A stretch of 64,000 nucleotides of DNA from Candidatus Gastranaerophilales bacterium (GTDB taxonomy: Bacteria; Cyanobacteriota; Vampirovibrionia; Gastranaerophilales; Gastranaerophilaceae). Positions 1 through 9,089 of this stretch are shown here, one piece after another. The stretch is taken from contig CALUXU010000002.1 in the NCBI GenBank assembly GCA_944324825.1, forward strand, positions 224,001 through 288,000, written 5' to 3'. A model generated the notes under the pieces. It saw only the letters and a program-made list of their open reading frames with translations, searched no databases and was not told the DNA's origin. Each line of letters starts with the position of its first letter. Positions within the stretch are counted from its first letter, which is position 1. The position numbers and the translations under genes are program-made.

Positions 1-602
1 ATCTCAGATAATTCGGCATAAGTTCCGCTTTCTTCTGTCATTGAATCCATATCTGCATTCATTTTATCGGTATATTGCTGAAGTAAACTATTATTACCTG
101 CAGCATTGTTTGTTTGATTTTCACGTTCCCCCAAATTTGAATCAAATACGCCAGGTAAAGATAAAGCAATATTTGCAACACCTAACCCTGTCACGATGCC
201 GCCAAGTACGAGATCAGAAAATCCATCAAGAACTGGTGCTTTATATGCAGCAGTAGCCGCAGCAATTGCACCACCAACAGCACCAGCCGCAGCACCAGCA
301 ACCGCAGCATTAGACCCTGCTTTCTGGTCTTTTTCAGACAAGTCTTCGCCGTCTTCACCTTTGGTATCTATCTGGTTTTCGCCAACTTTTTGCATTTCTT
401 CATCTGAATAATCGAGAGTGTCCTGATCAACCCACTTATCCAGCCATCTTTGTTGAGCATTGTTCAAAGACTCGGTATTACCCTGATCAACGTCTTTTTT
501 GATAGTATTTGCATTATTTGAGGTGATTGCAATAGTATCACCGGCTTCTGCAAAGCCCGCTGTGCTACTATCGTTTTTGTATTTTACAGGTTGGATTGCC
601 AT
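1..602 (-). CDS. Hypothetical Gly/Ala-rich hydrophobic protein (5' part, runs off window)
   Basis: An open frame of about 200 codons runs leftward from ATG at 602 and is still open at base 1, so the C-terminus is missing. AGAGAGAGG precedes the start. The first 90 residues are polar and acidic. They are followed by a Gly/Ala-rich segment (VAGAAAGAVGGAIAAATAA) and a second hydrophobic stretch (GGIVTGLGVANIALSLPG), which resemble glycine-zipper membrane segments. I recognise no family. The layout (polar N-terminus, two hydrophobic segments, no cleavable signal) is like the protein at 58402-59727. It may be an exported or membrane-inserting protein, but that is inference. Confidence 0.75.
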   Translation of the reverse strand, partial: MAIQPVKYKNDSSTAGFAEAGDTIAITSNNANTIKKDVDQGNTESLNNAQQRWLDKWVDQDTLDYSDEEMQKVGENQIDTKGEDGEDLSEKDQKAGSNAAVAGAAAGAVGGAIAAATAAYKAPVLDGFSDLVLGGIVTGLGVANIALSLPGVFDSNLGERENQTNNAAGNNSLLQQYTDKMNADMDSMTEESGTYAELSE

Positions 603-763
603 GATATAGACCTCTCTCTTTTACTTCTTATAAATAAAAAGTAAAATTTTACGTTCCAATTTCAAGAGAATTATTTTTCGTAACAATTGTTAATAATATA
701 ATTAAAGTTGAATAGTGAGAAGTAATTGGAAATTCGGCGAAGCAGCTGGTCACTTGTAAAACA

Positions 764-994
764 TATTGCTTTACTCCGTTCGCAATGACAGAATACGTCA
801 TTACTATTCACATCTTAGTCACTCAGTCACTTAATCACTTGTAAAGAAAGATTGCTTCGCTATCGCTCGCAATGACAGAATACGTCATTACGAGGAGGAA
901 TTAATGTGGAGGTTAAAAATCCAACTACACTATTTATCCCTGACGAAGTAATCTATTTAGATTGCCACGGCTTCGCCTCGCAATGACAGAATAA
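764..994. repeat. Three REP-like intergenic repeats (CGCAATGACAGAATACGTCA type)
   Basis: Within the 650-base spacer before rny, three related copies (764-804, 850-895, 960-994) share a core with ATTGC, a GCTTCGC-like middle and TCGCAATGACAGAATA. Two of them continue into ACGTCATTA. A fourth copy lies at 47234-47270 between flagellar genes. The core can fold because TGAC and GTCA flank the middle. They look like REP or BIME-type dispersed palindromic elements. No coding signal is visible here. Confidence 0.6.
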
Positions 995-1110
995 CATTCT
1001 TAGCCGCTTGACTACTTAACTGCTTAGCCGCTTTTCCCCTTACCCCTCACTCTTCACTAAACAATACATTTACCCCTCACTATTTACATTTTCCCCTTAT
1101 GTATGGTATG
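995..1110. repeat. Low-complexity spacer of degenerate short tandem repeats
   Basis: The segment is built of degenerate 8-10 base units such as CTTAGCCGC, TTGACTACTTAACTG and CCCCTCACT. The same style of repeat (CACTATTCA, CTTAATCAC) fills 27810-28160. I see no gene, RNA or clear promoter in it. Confidence 0.4.
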
Positions 1111-1254
1111 ATTAAACCAGATGTAGTAGATAAATTTTTTTAAGATATATGCGATGAAAATTGTTTAAAATTAATATTTTGAATGACGTACGGTAGGTTA
1201 TATGTACCGCACCATCGTGTATTAAATAAAAAAATAGAAAAGGATAAGGTGCTT

Positions 1255-2775
1255 ATGAGCGGTTTGTCAATCATTTTATTGATTGTATCGGTAGCTCTAC
1301 TACTTGGTATTGTATTCCTACAGCAACGTTACAGCAAGCTCGCACAGGAATCCAGAACACTTAAACAAGAGCAAACCGAAAAAGAAGAATTAATCAAAAA
1401 AGAAGCGTTAATCCAGGCAAAAGAAGCACTACAAGCAGAACGCGAAAAGATTAACGAGGATGAAAGAGAAAGAAGAAGAGAACTTAACAATCTCGAAAAC
1501 AAATTAACAAGAAGAGAAGATATTCTTGAAAACAAAATTCAAGAAGTAACCGACAAAGAATCTCAACTGGATAAAAAAGAAGAAGAACTTGAACAAAAAG
1601 AAAATTATCTGGCTGAAACAATACAAAAACAAATTTCTGAACTTGAGCGAATTGCAGGCATGTCAAGAGAAGATGCAAAAAATATGCTCTTAGAACAGCT
1701 TAAGCAAGATTTGGCACAAGAGCAGATGCAATTAATCAGGGAAAACGAAGCAAAAATAAGAGAAGATGCACTTGAAAAATCAAAAGAAATCCTCTCTACA
1801 ACCATGCAAAGATGTATGATGGATCAGGTTGTTGAATCAACCGTATCCGTTGTATCACTCCCTAATGACGAAATGAAAGGCCGTATAATCGGACGTGAAG
1901 GAAGAAATATCAGAACGCTTGAAACTCTGACAGGCGTTGACCTGATTATTGATGATACTCCGGAAGCAGTTGTTTTATCCTGCTTTGATCCGGTCAGACG
2001 TGAGATTGCAAAAATTGCACTCGAAAAACTAATTCAAGACGGACGTATCCACCCTGTAAGAATCGAGGAAGTCGTAGAAAAATCTCGTGAAGAAGTAGAA
2101 AAGAAAATCTACCACGAAGGTGAAAATGCGGCTCTTGATATGGGTGTTATGGGACTAAGCAAAGAACTTGTAAAAAACTTAGGACGTTTATATTACCGTA
2201 CAAGTTACGGACAGAATGTTCTTAAACATTCGCTTGAAGTCGGACACATAGCAGGCATGCTTGCAGCAGAACTCGGAGCGAATGTTTACGTTGCAAAACG
2301 TGCAGGCTTATTACACGATATAGGAAAAGCTGTCGACCAAACTCAAGAAGGTACGCATATTCAGCTTGGTGTAGAACTTGCAAGAAGGTTCGGAGAAAAA
2401 GAAGAAATCATACACGCCATCGAAGCTCACCACGATGACGTAACTGCAAATACAATCGAAGCTGTTCTCGTTAAACTTGCGGATGCAATATCTGCAGGCA
2501 GACCGGGAGCAAGACGTGATACGTTAGAAATTTATATCAAACGTTTACAAAAGATTGAAGAAATCGTAAACGGATATGAAGGTATCAAACAATCTTTTGC
2601 AGTACAAGCAGGAAGAGAAGTACGAGTTATTGTTGAATCAGAAATGTTTGATGATTTGGCATCTCAAAAACTCGCAAGAGATATCGCGAAGAAAATTGAA
2701 GACGAACTTGATTACCCTGGACAAATCAGAGTAACGGTTGTCAGAGAATTCAGAACGGTTGAAATAGCTAAATAG
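1255..2775 (+). CDS. rny: Ribonuclease Y
   Basis: Membrane-anchored endoribonuclease that initiates mRNA decay. I chose ATG 1255 over the upstream ATG 1183 because AAGGA lies just before it and the protein then begins directly with the membrane anchor, as is usual for the family (506 aa). Order: transmembrane segment at about residues 2-20; long charged coiled coil to about 195; KH domain with IIGREGRN near 213; HD domain with LLHDIGK, where H354-D355 are the metal-binding pair, and a downstream EAHHDD. The C-terminal part is typical. The gene is followed by ymdB, the same order as in Bacillus, and may be cotranscribed with it. All key residues are present. Confidence 0.97.
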   Translation: MSGLSIILLIVSVALLLGIVFLQQRYSKLAQESRTLKQEQTEKEELIKKEALIQAKEALQAEREKINEDERERRRELNNLENKLTRREDILENKIQEVTDKESQLDKKEEELEQKENYLAETIQKQISELERIAGMSREDAKNMLLEQLKQDLAQEQMQLIRENEAKIREDALEKSKEILSTTMQRCMMDQVVESTVSVVSLPNDEMKGRIIGREGRNIRTLETLTGVDLIIDDTPEAVVLSCFDPVRREIAKIALEKLIQDGRIHPVRIEEVVEKSREEVEKKIYHEGENAALDMGVMGLSKELVKNLGRLYYRTSYGQNVLKHSLEVGHIAGMLAAELGANVYVAKRAGLLHDIGKAVDQTQEGTHIQLGVELARRFGEKEEIIHAIEAHHDDVTANTIEAVLVKLADAISAGRPGARRDTLEIYIKRLQKIEEIVNGYEGIKQSFAVQAGREVRVIVESEMFDDLASQKLARDIAKKIEDELDYPGQIRVTVVREFRTVEIAK

Positions 2776-2780
2776 TAAAA

Positions 2781-2799
2781 CGGGGGATTTTATCCCCCG
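2781..2799 (+). other. Intercistronic hairpin between rny and ymdB
   Basis: An 8-bp perfect stem (CGGGGGAT / ATCCCCCG) with a TTT loop lies 6 bases after the rny stop. No T-run follows, so it is unlikely to be a strong intrinsic terminator. It could partly attenuate read-through or protect an mRNA 3' end. Confidence 0.5.
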
Positions 2800-2815
2800 C
2801 TATATAAAAAGAAAC

Positions 2816-3658
2816 ATGGAAACAAATAACGAAATAAAAATTTTATTTTTTGGAGATCTGGTTGGTAAAATTGCAAGAAAAGCTGTTGCCAAATATATCG
2901 ACGGGTTAAAAAGTTCCGATAATTGCCCCGATTTTATCATCGCAAATGTTGAAAACGCATCCCACGGATTTGGTCTGACAGAAAAGAATTACAACGAATT
3001 ATCCCAAGCCGGTATTGATTGTATGACAGCAGGTAATCATATCTGGGATAAAAAAGAAATTTTTAACTACATCGAAGGTGCGGAAAAACTTGTCCGTCCG
3101 ATTAATTACCCCCAAGGTACCCCGGGATTCGGCTCAAGAATATTTGAGAAAAAAGGAGAAAAAATCGCGGTTATAAACGCTCTGGGCAGAGTATTTATGC
3201 CGCCGATTGATAATCCTGTCGAAATACTTAAAAATGAAATCTTAAAACTGAAAGAAATTACCCCTTATATATTACTAGATTTTCATGCCGAAGCCACCGC
3301 AGAAAAAATATGTGTCGGAAGATACCTCTCCGAATACGGTTTGACGGCGTTTGTCGGAACACATACGCATGTTCAGACATCCGATGAAAAAATCATTAAT
3401 AATATGGCATACATAACTGATGCCGGATTCTGCGGATCTTATGACAGTGTTATAGGTATGGAATATATAACCTCACTCAAGAGATTGACAACAATGCTCC
3501 CTGAACGTTACGAAGTAGCAGTCAATCCGCCTTGTGTTATTAATGCAGCAGAAATTTCAATGGTTAACGGAATTGCCTCTGCAATAAAAAGAATTAATGT
3601 TAATGTAGATATGAATAATGAAGAATTGGAGGTCAACGTTGAACATAACAGCGTATGA
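2816..3658 (+). CDS. ymdB: YmdB-family metallophosphoesterase
   Basis: A 280-aa dimetal phosphoesterase of the YmdB / TIGR00282 family. In Bacillus this family hydrolyses 2',3'-cyclic nucleotides and affects biofilm and motility decisions. The metal-binding motifs are in order: FFGDLVG near the N-terminus, NVENASHG, AGNHIWD, and GTHTHVQT in the C-terminal half. The length is typical. The gene lies directly downstream of rny, a well-known conserved pairing. No good Shine-Dalgarno is visible, and the rny-ymdB hairpin sits just upstream. What it hydrolyses in this organism is unknown. Confidence 0.93.
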   Translation: METNNEIKILFFGDLVGKIARKAVAKYIDGLKSSDNCPDFIIANVENASHGFGLTEKNYNELSQAGIDCMTAGNHIWDKKEIFNYIEGAEKLVRPINYPQGTPGFGSRIFEKKGEKIAVINALGRVFMPPIDNPVEILKNEILKLKEITPYILLDFHAEATAEKICVGRYLSEYGLTAFVGTHTHVQTSDEKIINNMAYITDAGFCGSYDSVIGMEYITSLKRLTTMLPERYEVAVNPPCVINAAEISMVNGIASAIKRINVNVDMNNEELEVNVEHNSV

Positions 3659-3673
3659 TGAAAGGAGGGTGAA

Positions 3674-4522
3674 ATGAAGTCGGATTTTCATATTCACACG
3701 TACTATTCTGACGGGATTTTCTCTCCTGAAAAAATTGTAGACTTAGCTGTTGAAGCAGGACTGGAAGTTATTGCACTCACCGATCACGATAATATTCTTT
3801 CCTACAAAGTAGCTAAAGATTATGCTGAGAAAAATAACGAAAATCTTGAAATAATTCAAGGGGTAGAAATTAATACCATTCATAAAGGTTACGAAGTTCA
3901 CATCCTCGGATATTTTATGGATGTTAATAACAATGACTTTAAAGCAATGCTCAAAACTCAGCAGCAGGCACGTGTTAAACAAACAAAAGAAATATTGAAC
4001 CTTCTCAATAAAAAAGAAGGAATCAAGATTAAGTTTGACGATGTCAAAGCTATGGTTGCAGAAGGCGGAAGTATCGGCAGACCTCATATTGCAAAAGCAA
4101 TAACCAACGTCGGCGGAACAGCCAATGTAATGGAGGCATACAGCAAGTACATAAACAATTCATCACCTGTTTATGTGGAGAGAAAAACCGTTACACCTTA
4201 TGATGCAGTGGAAATCATATACGATGCAGGTGGAATTCCTGTTATTGCCCACCCTCACGATATTCCGATAGCGGATGAATTGATTCCGAAACTCGTCAAC
4301 TGCGGACTGAGAGGGATTGAAGCATACCACAGAAAACATTCTCCTGCTTTTATTGAACACTTCTCATCTTTAGCGGAAGAATACGGTCTTATTGTAACAG
4401 GCGGATCTGATTTTCACGCTCCAAATGTTATGAACGGACAAATTATTCTGGGCAAAAACTTTGTTCCGGAATGGATTTATGATTCACTTATCAAAGAAAA
4501 GAAACGATTGGACATGGCATAG
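3674..4522 (+). CDS. PHP-domain phosphoesterase (RNase AM / nucleoside bisphosphatase type)
   Basis: 282 aa with the four PHP metal-binding motifs: DFHIHTYYSDG at the N-terminus, ALTDHDN, IAHPHDIP and GSDFHAP. The family (YciV / RNase AM) removes 3'-phosphates from nucleoside 3',5'-bisphosphates or trims short RNA 5' ends. Similar PHP proteins also include polymerase-associated phosphatases. The strong AAAGGAGGGTG ribosome site fixes the start. It sits in the same run as rny and ymdB, which suggests a phosphodiester or RNA-turnover operon, although that link is inferred from position. Confidence 0.88.
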   Translation: MKSDFHIHTYYSDGIFSPEKIVDLAVEAGLEVIALTDHDNILSYKVAKDYAEKNNENLEIIQGVEINTIHKGYEVHILGYFMDVNNNDFKAMLKTQQQARVKQTKEILNLLNKKEGIKIKFDDVKAMVAEGGSIGRPHIAKAITNVGGTANVMEAYSKYINNSSPVYVERKTVTPYDAVEIIYDAGGIPVIAHPHDIPIADELIPKLVNCGLRGIEAYHRKHSPAFIEHFSSLAEEYGLIVTGGSDFHAPNVMNGQIILGKNFVPEWIYDSLIKEKKRLDMA

Positions 4523-5116
4523 ATGAAAAAGGCATTCACATTAGTTGAAGTTATAATTCTGCTTGTAATATTTGTTTTGGTGGCATTATTGGTAATTCCG
4601 CTATCCATTGATGATACTATTCAGGCCAGAAACGTATCAAAATGGAGACAGGTGCATAATGATTTTGCAGAAATACCAACATCAATTAAAACATTCTCTG
4701 ACAGCGGTATTACATTACAGAATTTTATTACGGCGCTTGTGAAAGTCCACCCGTTAAATAAAGTTGTATCATACAAGATAAAATACATGAACGGCGAAGC
4801 ACCTAAGGACGAATTTACGTTCAAAGAAATCTATACAACCGATTCAGGTGCAACACTAGCCTTCAAATGGTATACCAAACCAAGAATAGAATCTCATTCA
4901 AACAGAGAAATCTTAGGAGTCCTCATGTATGATACCAACGGTAAGTCGGGACCAAACGTATGGGGCAAAGATATATTCGGTATGAATATTTATAAAAATA
5001 CCATTGAACCGTTTGGAAACTCTTTGAGCAGCGATGAGATTGAATTTGACTGTTCAAGACAGGGAACCGGATTATATTGTTCGTCCTTTTATCTCAATGG
5101 CGGAGGGAATTTCTAA
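4523..5116 (+). CDS. Prepilin-like (type IV pilin / pseudopilin) protein
   Basis: 197 aa beginning MKKAFTLVEVIILLVIF, which is a class III signal followed by a long hydrophobic N-terminal helix, the hallmark of type IV pilins and T2SS pseudopilins. The residue before the predicted cut is Ala (KKA/FTLVEV) rather than the usual Gly. Glu5 of the mature form is present. The rest is a soluble domain with two Cys near the C-terminus that could form a disulphide. The ATG follows the stop of the PHP gene with no gap and the last base overlaps the next ATG, so the genes are probably translationally coupled. It would form a minor pilin or pseudopilin. Confidence 0.8.
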   Translation: MKKAFTLVEVIILLVIFVLVALLVIPLSIDDTIQARNVSKWRQVHNDFAEIPTSIKTFSDSGITLQNFITALVKVHPLNKVVSYKIKYMNGEAPKDEFTFKEIYTTDSGATLAFKWYTKPRIESHSNREILGVLMYDTNGKSGPNVWGKDIFGMNIYKNTIEPFGNSLSSDEIEFDCSRQGTGLYCSSFYLNGGGNF

Positions 5117-5730
5117 TGAAACACAGAGTTTGCGTATTCTCATCCTCATCAAGCACTCTTGCTCCTGAATTCTATGAAGATGCAAGAATCCTCGGAGAAT
5201 TAATCGGACGGAATAATATGGATTTAGTATACGGCGGAAGCAAAGTCGGAACAATGTTTGAAATTGCAAAAGCCGTTAAACAAAACGGTGGGAAATTGAT
5301 AGGTGTCATGCCGGAAAAGCTTTACAATTTCGGAGTACATTTTGATGAATGTGATGAGTTTTATCTGACAAAGGATATGCGAACAAGAAAATCAAAGCTT
5401 GATGAAGCATCAGATTCAATCATTGCAATGGCAGGCGGATTCGGAACTCTTGATGAAGTATCCGAAATGCTGGTTTTAAAACAACTCGGATACAATAATA
5501 AACCGATAGTTTTTCTTAACACAAACGTATATTATAATAACCTGTTAAAATTCTACGATGATATTGTAAAAAATTCGTTTGCAAAAGATACGGCAGAAAA
5601 TTTATACTATGTAGCCCAAACTCCTAAAGATGCAATAAATTATCTTCTAAGTTATGACTACACACCTGTGAAACTCACCATGGAAGATATATACACAAGA
5701 ATACCGGAGGGAGTTACCCCGAAAAGTTAG
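5116..5730 (+). CDS. LOG-family protein (cytokinin riboside 5'-monophosphate phosphoribohydrolase-like)
   Basis: 204 aa of the TIGR00730 / LOG family, which hydrolyses nucleoside 5'-monophosphates at the N-glycosidic bond. The Rossmann-like core carries YGGSKVGTM near the N-terminus, DMRTRKSKLDEAS, and the signature AGGFGTLDE (PGGxGTxxE in most members, with Ala for Pro here). ATG 5116 is chosen over an in-frame upstream codon at 5077 because GGAGGG at 5102 is correctly spaced, and it overlaps the previous stop by one base. In bacteria the role is usually nucleotide salvage or clean-up. Confidence 0.9.
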   Translation: MKHRVCVFSSSSSTLAPEFYEDARILGELIGRNNMDLVYGGSKVGTMFEIAKAVKQNGGKLIGVMPEKLYNFGVHFDECDEFYLTKDMRTRKSKLDEASDSIIAMAGGFGTLDEVSEMLVLKQLGYNNKPIVFLNTNVYYNNLLKFYDDIVKNSFAKDTAENLYYVAQTPKDAINYLLSYDYTPVKLTMEDIYTRIPEGVTPKS

Positions 5731-5802
5731 TAAAAAACTTTACCACAAGGTTTCCCTATGATAAAATAAATGTAAATTAATATTATAAAGGTTTATTGAA
5801 AA

Positions 5803-8244
5803 ATGAATATTATTGAAGTTAAAAATAATCTGGTTAAACTTACGTATGATGAAGATATTTCTCTTGCATCTTTTATAAAAATAACTGATTTAAAAAATAC
5901 ATATATCGCACAAATTCTGCACCTTGAATCATCAAGAGTGGGGAAAATTGCCATAGCAAGATTAATTTTTAACTACAAAGGAACCGTTCAAGCATACGAT
6001 GGTTCAATACCTTCTATACAAGCTGAAATCGAAGTATTAAGCGATGATTTTATAGTAAATATGCTTGACAAATCAGACCCGATGCTTTTGGGTAAAATCG
6101 CACAAAAAGATACAAACGTTATCGTATCTGCAAAAATGCTGAAGGATAAACCTATAATCTGCGCAGAAAAGTCTTATCAATATACACAGTTATTGGATAA
6201 TATTATAAGCCAGAACGAACTAAACGGCAGAAAAACTGTTGTTATTGATATAACAGGTGATGTAAAAGGAAACAAAATAACCGCAACGGAAGATTTCAAA
6301 ATTCCTCTTGATAAAAACTCCATAGGCTATATTTTTGACAGAGGCTTTAATGATTTAACCGACGAATACAAAGCATTCATTCAGGATATTTTCTCAGAAT
6401 TGAATGCGTATATTAAAACTGTTGAATATATTCCGTTCCACGATTTTAATATGGCAGTTGATTATGAATTCAAACAATCGCAGCAGCTGCAATTAATTAT
6501 CCTGAAAAACAGATTATTACAGTTTGAAAAAGCAGGAATATTCGCTCAAGAAGAAAAAGATTTCAGAATATTGGATGAAAAACTTAATTCAAATAATACG
6601 TTAGTCATAGATATATCAAGATTAAACGATTCACTTCAAGCTGAATACATCTCTTATATCTATTCTCAAATGGAAAAACAAAATACAAACTTCTATACGG
6701 TAACATCTTTAAATAACAATAACTCAGATAAAGAAGTTTTGAATAAGATTTTTGCATCTAAAAATGTATTCTCATCTATTGTATGCCCTTATTCATATAA
6801 GTACATAGAAGAATTAAAACAATGTTCTAAAAATATGATTATGTTTACACCGATGAAACAGCAGGAAGACTTCGGAGCATACAATATTTTCTTAAACAAA
6901 TTGGCGGAAGATGAATTCATTCTTTACGGAAAATCAACAAAATTTGTTCCGTTAATTATAAAACTTGACGAAATCGAAATGATTGATGAAATCATGCCGG
7001 CGCCTAAATCTGTTGAAACAACGGTCATACTGCCAACTGAAACCGTTGAACAAATCGTTGAAGAAGAACCGGTTGAACAACCGGCAGAAGAAGATACCGT
7101 TCAAGAAATGGTTGAAGATGTTGTCGATGAAGAACCGGTTATGGAAATGCCTGTTATAGAAGAGCCGGTTGCACAACCTGCGGAAGAAGATACCGTTCAA
7201 GAAATGGTTGAAGATGTTATCGATGAAGAACCGGTTATGGAAATGCCGATTATTGAAGAACCGGTTGAACAACCGGCAGAAGAAGATACCGTTCAAGAAA
7301 TGGTTGAAGATGTTATCGATGAAGAGCCGGTTATGGAGATGCCGATTATTGAAGAGCCGGCAGACCAACCTGTGGAAGAAACACCGGTTGCTATACAGAC
7401 AAAAGAAGATGAAAACCTTGAAAATATAGCCGACGAAGTTCAAAAAGAACTAATAGGACTTTCTATAGATATAGATGATGATGAAATCCCGGAGGCAATA
7501 GCAGCTCCACCGCCTTTAACAGAGGAAGAAGTAAAACAAAATCTTGATCCGAGCGATTTATTCAAAGCTAATGAACCGGAAGAAGATGCAACAGCATTAA
7601 CTGAAGCCGATTTGGATATGATTGAATCTTTAGAAGAAGAAAAAAAAAATCCAACAGAGGAATCTGAACCGGTAGATGAAGCTTTAGAAGACTCGCAAAC
7701 AGAAGAAGAAGAAGAAACTCAGGAAGAAGAGATTGTTCCGGAAGCAGAATCTGTAAATGATGAAGAAATCATAGAAGAAGTTACGGAAGAACAGGCAGAA
7801 ACTCCTGCGGCACCGCCTGCAAAAGAAGAAAAAATACCGGAAACCAAGGTGGAAGATGCTAAACAGGAAGAGCGCAAACCTTCTATAACCGAGCAAATTC
7901 TTATGGAAGATGCAAAACGAATTGCGGAAGAAGAAGCAAATAAGCCTGACCCTGTTGAAGAACAAATAGAAAAACCAGCCGACAAAAAACATCAGAGTGA
8001 AAAGCTTGAAACTAAAACATCTCAAACACCAATAGTTCCTGTATATTCTGCAGAAATTCCTGATGAAGATATCGTTGAAAGCGATAATATTCAACAAGGC
8101 GACAGAATCATACACGCAGAATTCGGACGTGGAGTTGTCGAAAAAATAATAAACTACGGAGAGAGAAAACTTTGTTCGGTTAATTTTGAACAAGTCGGAA
8201 GACGACTTCTTGACCCGAAAATATCAGAAATGAAAAAAGTTTAA
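5803..8244 (+). CDS. Large acidic repeat protein with C-terminal UvrD-tudor/CarD-like module
   Basis: 813 aa that I cannot place in a named family. Residues 1 to about 400 form a globular-looking region. Residues 421-516 hold three 32-residue repeats rich in Glu, Val and Pro (EEPVEQPAEEDTVQEMVEDV and so on) plus part of a fourth. About 520-760 is a highly acidic, probably disordered stretch. The last 50 residues (GDRIIHAEFGRGVVEKI ... SVNFEQVGRRLL) resemble the small SH3/tudor-like module at the C-terminus of UvrD/PcrA helicases and in CarD-like RNA polymerase binders. It may act as a cytoplasmic adaptor, possibly for RNA polymerase. That is inference. Confidence 0.8.
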   Translation: MNIIEVKNNLVKLTYDEDISLASFIKITDLKNTYIAQILHLESSRVGKIAIARLIFNYKGTVQAYDGSIPSIQAEIEVLSDDFIVNMLDKSDPMLLGKIAQKDTNVIVSAKMLKDKPIICAEKSYQYTQLLDNIISQNELNGRKTVVIDITGDVKGNKITATEDFKIPLDKNSIGYIFDRGFNDLTDEYKAFIQDIFSELNAYIKTVEYIPFHDFNMAVDYEFKQSQQLQLIILKNRLLQFEKAGIFAQEEKDFRILDEKLNSNNTLVIDISRLNDSLQAEYISYIYSQMEKQNTNFYTVTSLNNNNSDKEVLNKIFASKNVFSSIVCPYSYKYIEELKQCSKNMIMFTPMKQQEDFGAYNIFLNKLAEDEFILYGKSTKFVPLIIKLDEIEMIDEIMPAPKSVETTVILPTETVEQIVEEEPVEQPAEEDTVQEMVEDVVDEEPVMEMPVIEEPVAQPAEEDTVQEMVEDVIDEEPVMEMPIIEEPVEQPAEEDTVQEMVEDVIDEEPVMEMPIIEEPADQPVEETPVAIQTKEDENLENIADEVQKELIGLSIDIDDDEIPEAIAAPPPLTEEEVKQNLDPSDLFKANEPEEDATALTEADLDMIESLEEEKKNPTEESEPVDEALEDSQTEEEEETQEEEIVPEAESVNDEEIIEEVTEEQAETPAAPPAKEEKIPETKVEDAKQEERKPSITEQILMEDAKRIAEEEANKPDPVEEQIEKPADKKHQSEKLETKTSQTPIVPVYSAEIPDEDIVESDNIQQGDRIIHAEFGRGVVEKIINYGERKLCSVNFEQVGRRLLDPKISEMKKV
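7063..7380 (+). repeat. 96-bp in-frame tandem repeats
   Basis: Units start at 7063, 7159 and 7255, with a partial fourth at 7351, each exactly 96 bp (32 codons). Copies differ by scattered, often synonymous bases (GAAGAACCGG versus GAAGAGCCGG), which suggests an old expansion kept at the protein level. Confidence 0.9.
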
Positions 8245-8969
8245 CGAAGATTTCTTTTAAACTCGATTATTGATTTGAGAAGTTTTTGGTAGAACAGTAT
8301 TTTTTTCATTCGCCAGTTTGTTTTGAGTTTTATACCTGTAAATGCCATCTCAAGAATTGAAGCCTCAACAACCGGTGCTGATGCATCAGAAAATTTACGG
8401 AAGAAATTAAACTCCATTTTTTCCGCATTCTTTTCAAGTTCTATCACCTTAATATTTTCCAAATCCTCGTTATTTCTAATATATAGAATTTTAATAACTT
8501 TCTTTGGATATTTAACCCTGAATTTCTGGCAAGCTTCAAGAATCAATGAAGCATTATCAGCCTCATCTTCCTTTATTTGAGGGTTTTCAACATATACCAG
8601 AAGAATCTTCTTGGCAGCACCGATACAAACTCTAAGATTCTTTATATACTTATCATAATTTGCCTTTACCAGAGGATAATTATTCTCAACAGGAAGTTTA
8701 GGATTAAAATCGTTAGGATATATAAATCCGGTTTTCGTATCTTTAAACTGGGTCACGCCCTCAACCGGAGTATTTTCTTGCGCAACAATATTCTTTTGCT
8801 CCATAAAATTGTTACAATCAAGTAAAAGCATACTCATACGAGTAAAAAAATCGGCCCCGATAACATTATCAAAAGGGAAGTCAAAAATCTGAAGCCCCTT
8901 ATCCTTCAATAATAATGAAACCAGAGGGAACGTTCCTAAACTGAATATTAAATCGTACTTTTCTGCCAT
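8241..8969 (-). CDS. DUF1796-like putative papain-like cysteine peptidase
   Basis: 242 aa. The N-terminus (YDLIFSLGTFPLVSLLL ... DFPFDNVI) follows the DUF1796 pattern, in which SLG, a short helix and PFDW appear in that order. The usual Cys after SLG (SLGxxC) is replaced (SLGTFP), so peptidase activity is doubtful. No signal peptide or membrane segment is seen. The gene converges on the acidic repeat protein and their 3' ends overlap by 4 bases. These proteins often lie near glycan or surface genes, but here the neighbours say little. Confidence 0.6.
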   Translation of the reverse strand: MAEKYDLIFSLGTFPLVSLLLKDKGLQIFDFPFDNVIGADFFTRMSMLLLDCNNFMEQKNIVAQENTPVEGVTQFKDTKTGFIYPNDFNPKLPVENNYPLVKANYDKYIKNLRVCIGAAKKILLVYVENPQIKEDEADNASLILEACQKFRVKYPKKVIKILYIRNNEDLENIKVIELEKNAEKMEFNFFRKFSDASAPVVEASILEMAFTGIKLKTNWRMKKILFYQKLLKSIIEFKRNLR

Positions 8970-9089
8970 AATAATAGTTTAACACGATTTCAAATAATAT
9001 ATATGATTTAAATGTAGTAAATTAATCTTGTTGAGATATAATATTTGTATTAATTACGTTACACTGTTTATTAACAAAGGAAGGCGACA

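Noticed and set aside
41..411. Plus-strand frames over the first 400 bases
   Set aside because: They are shadows of the leftward partial gene, which has an SD and sensible composition.
6952..7443. 163-codon minus-strand frame
   Set aside because: It is an antisense shadow of the acidic GAA-rich repeats, giving Phe/Asn-rich nonsense.
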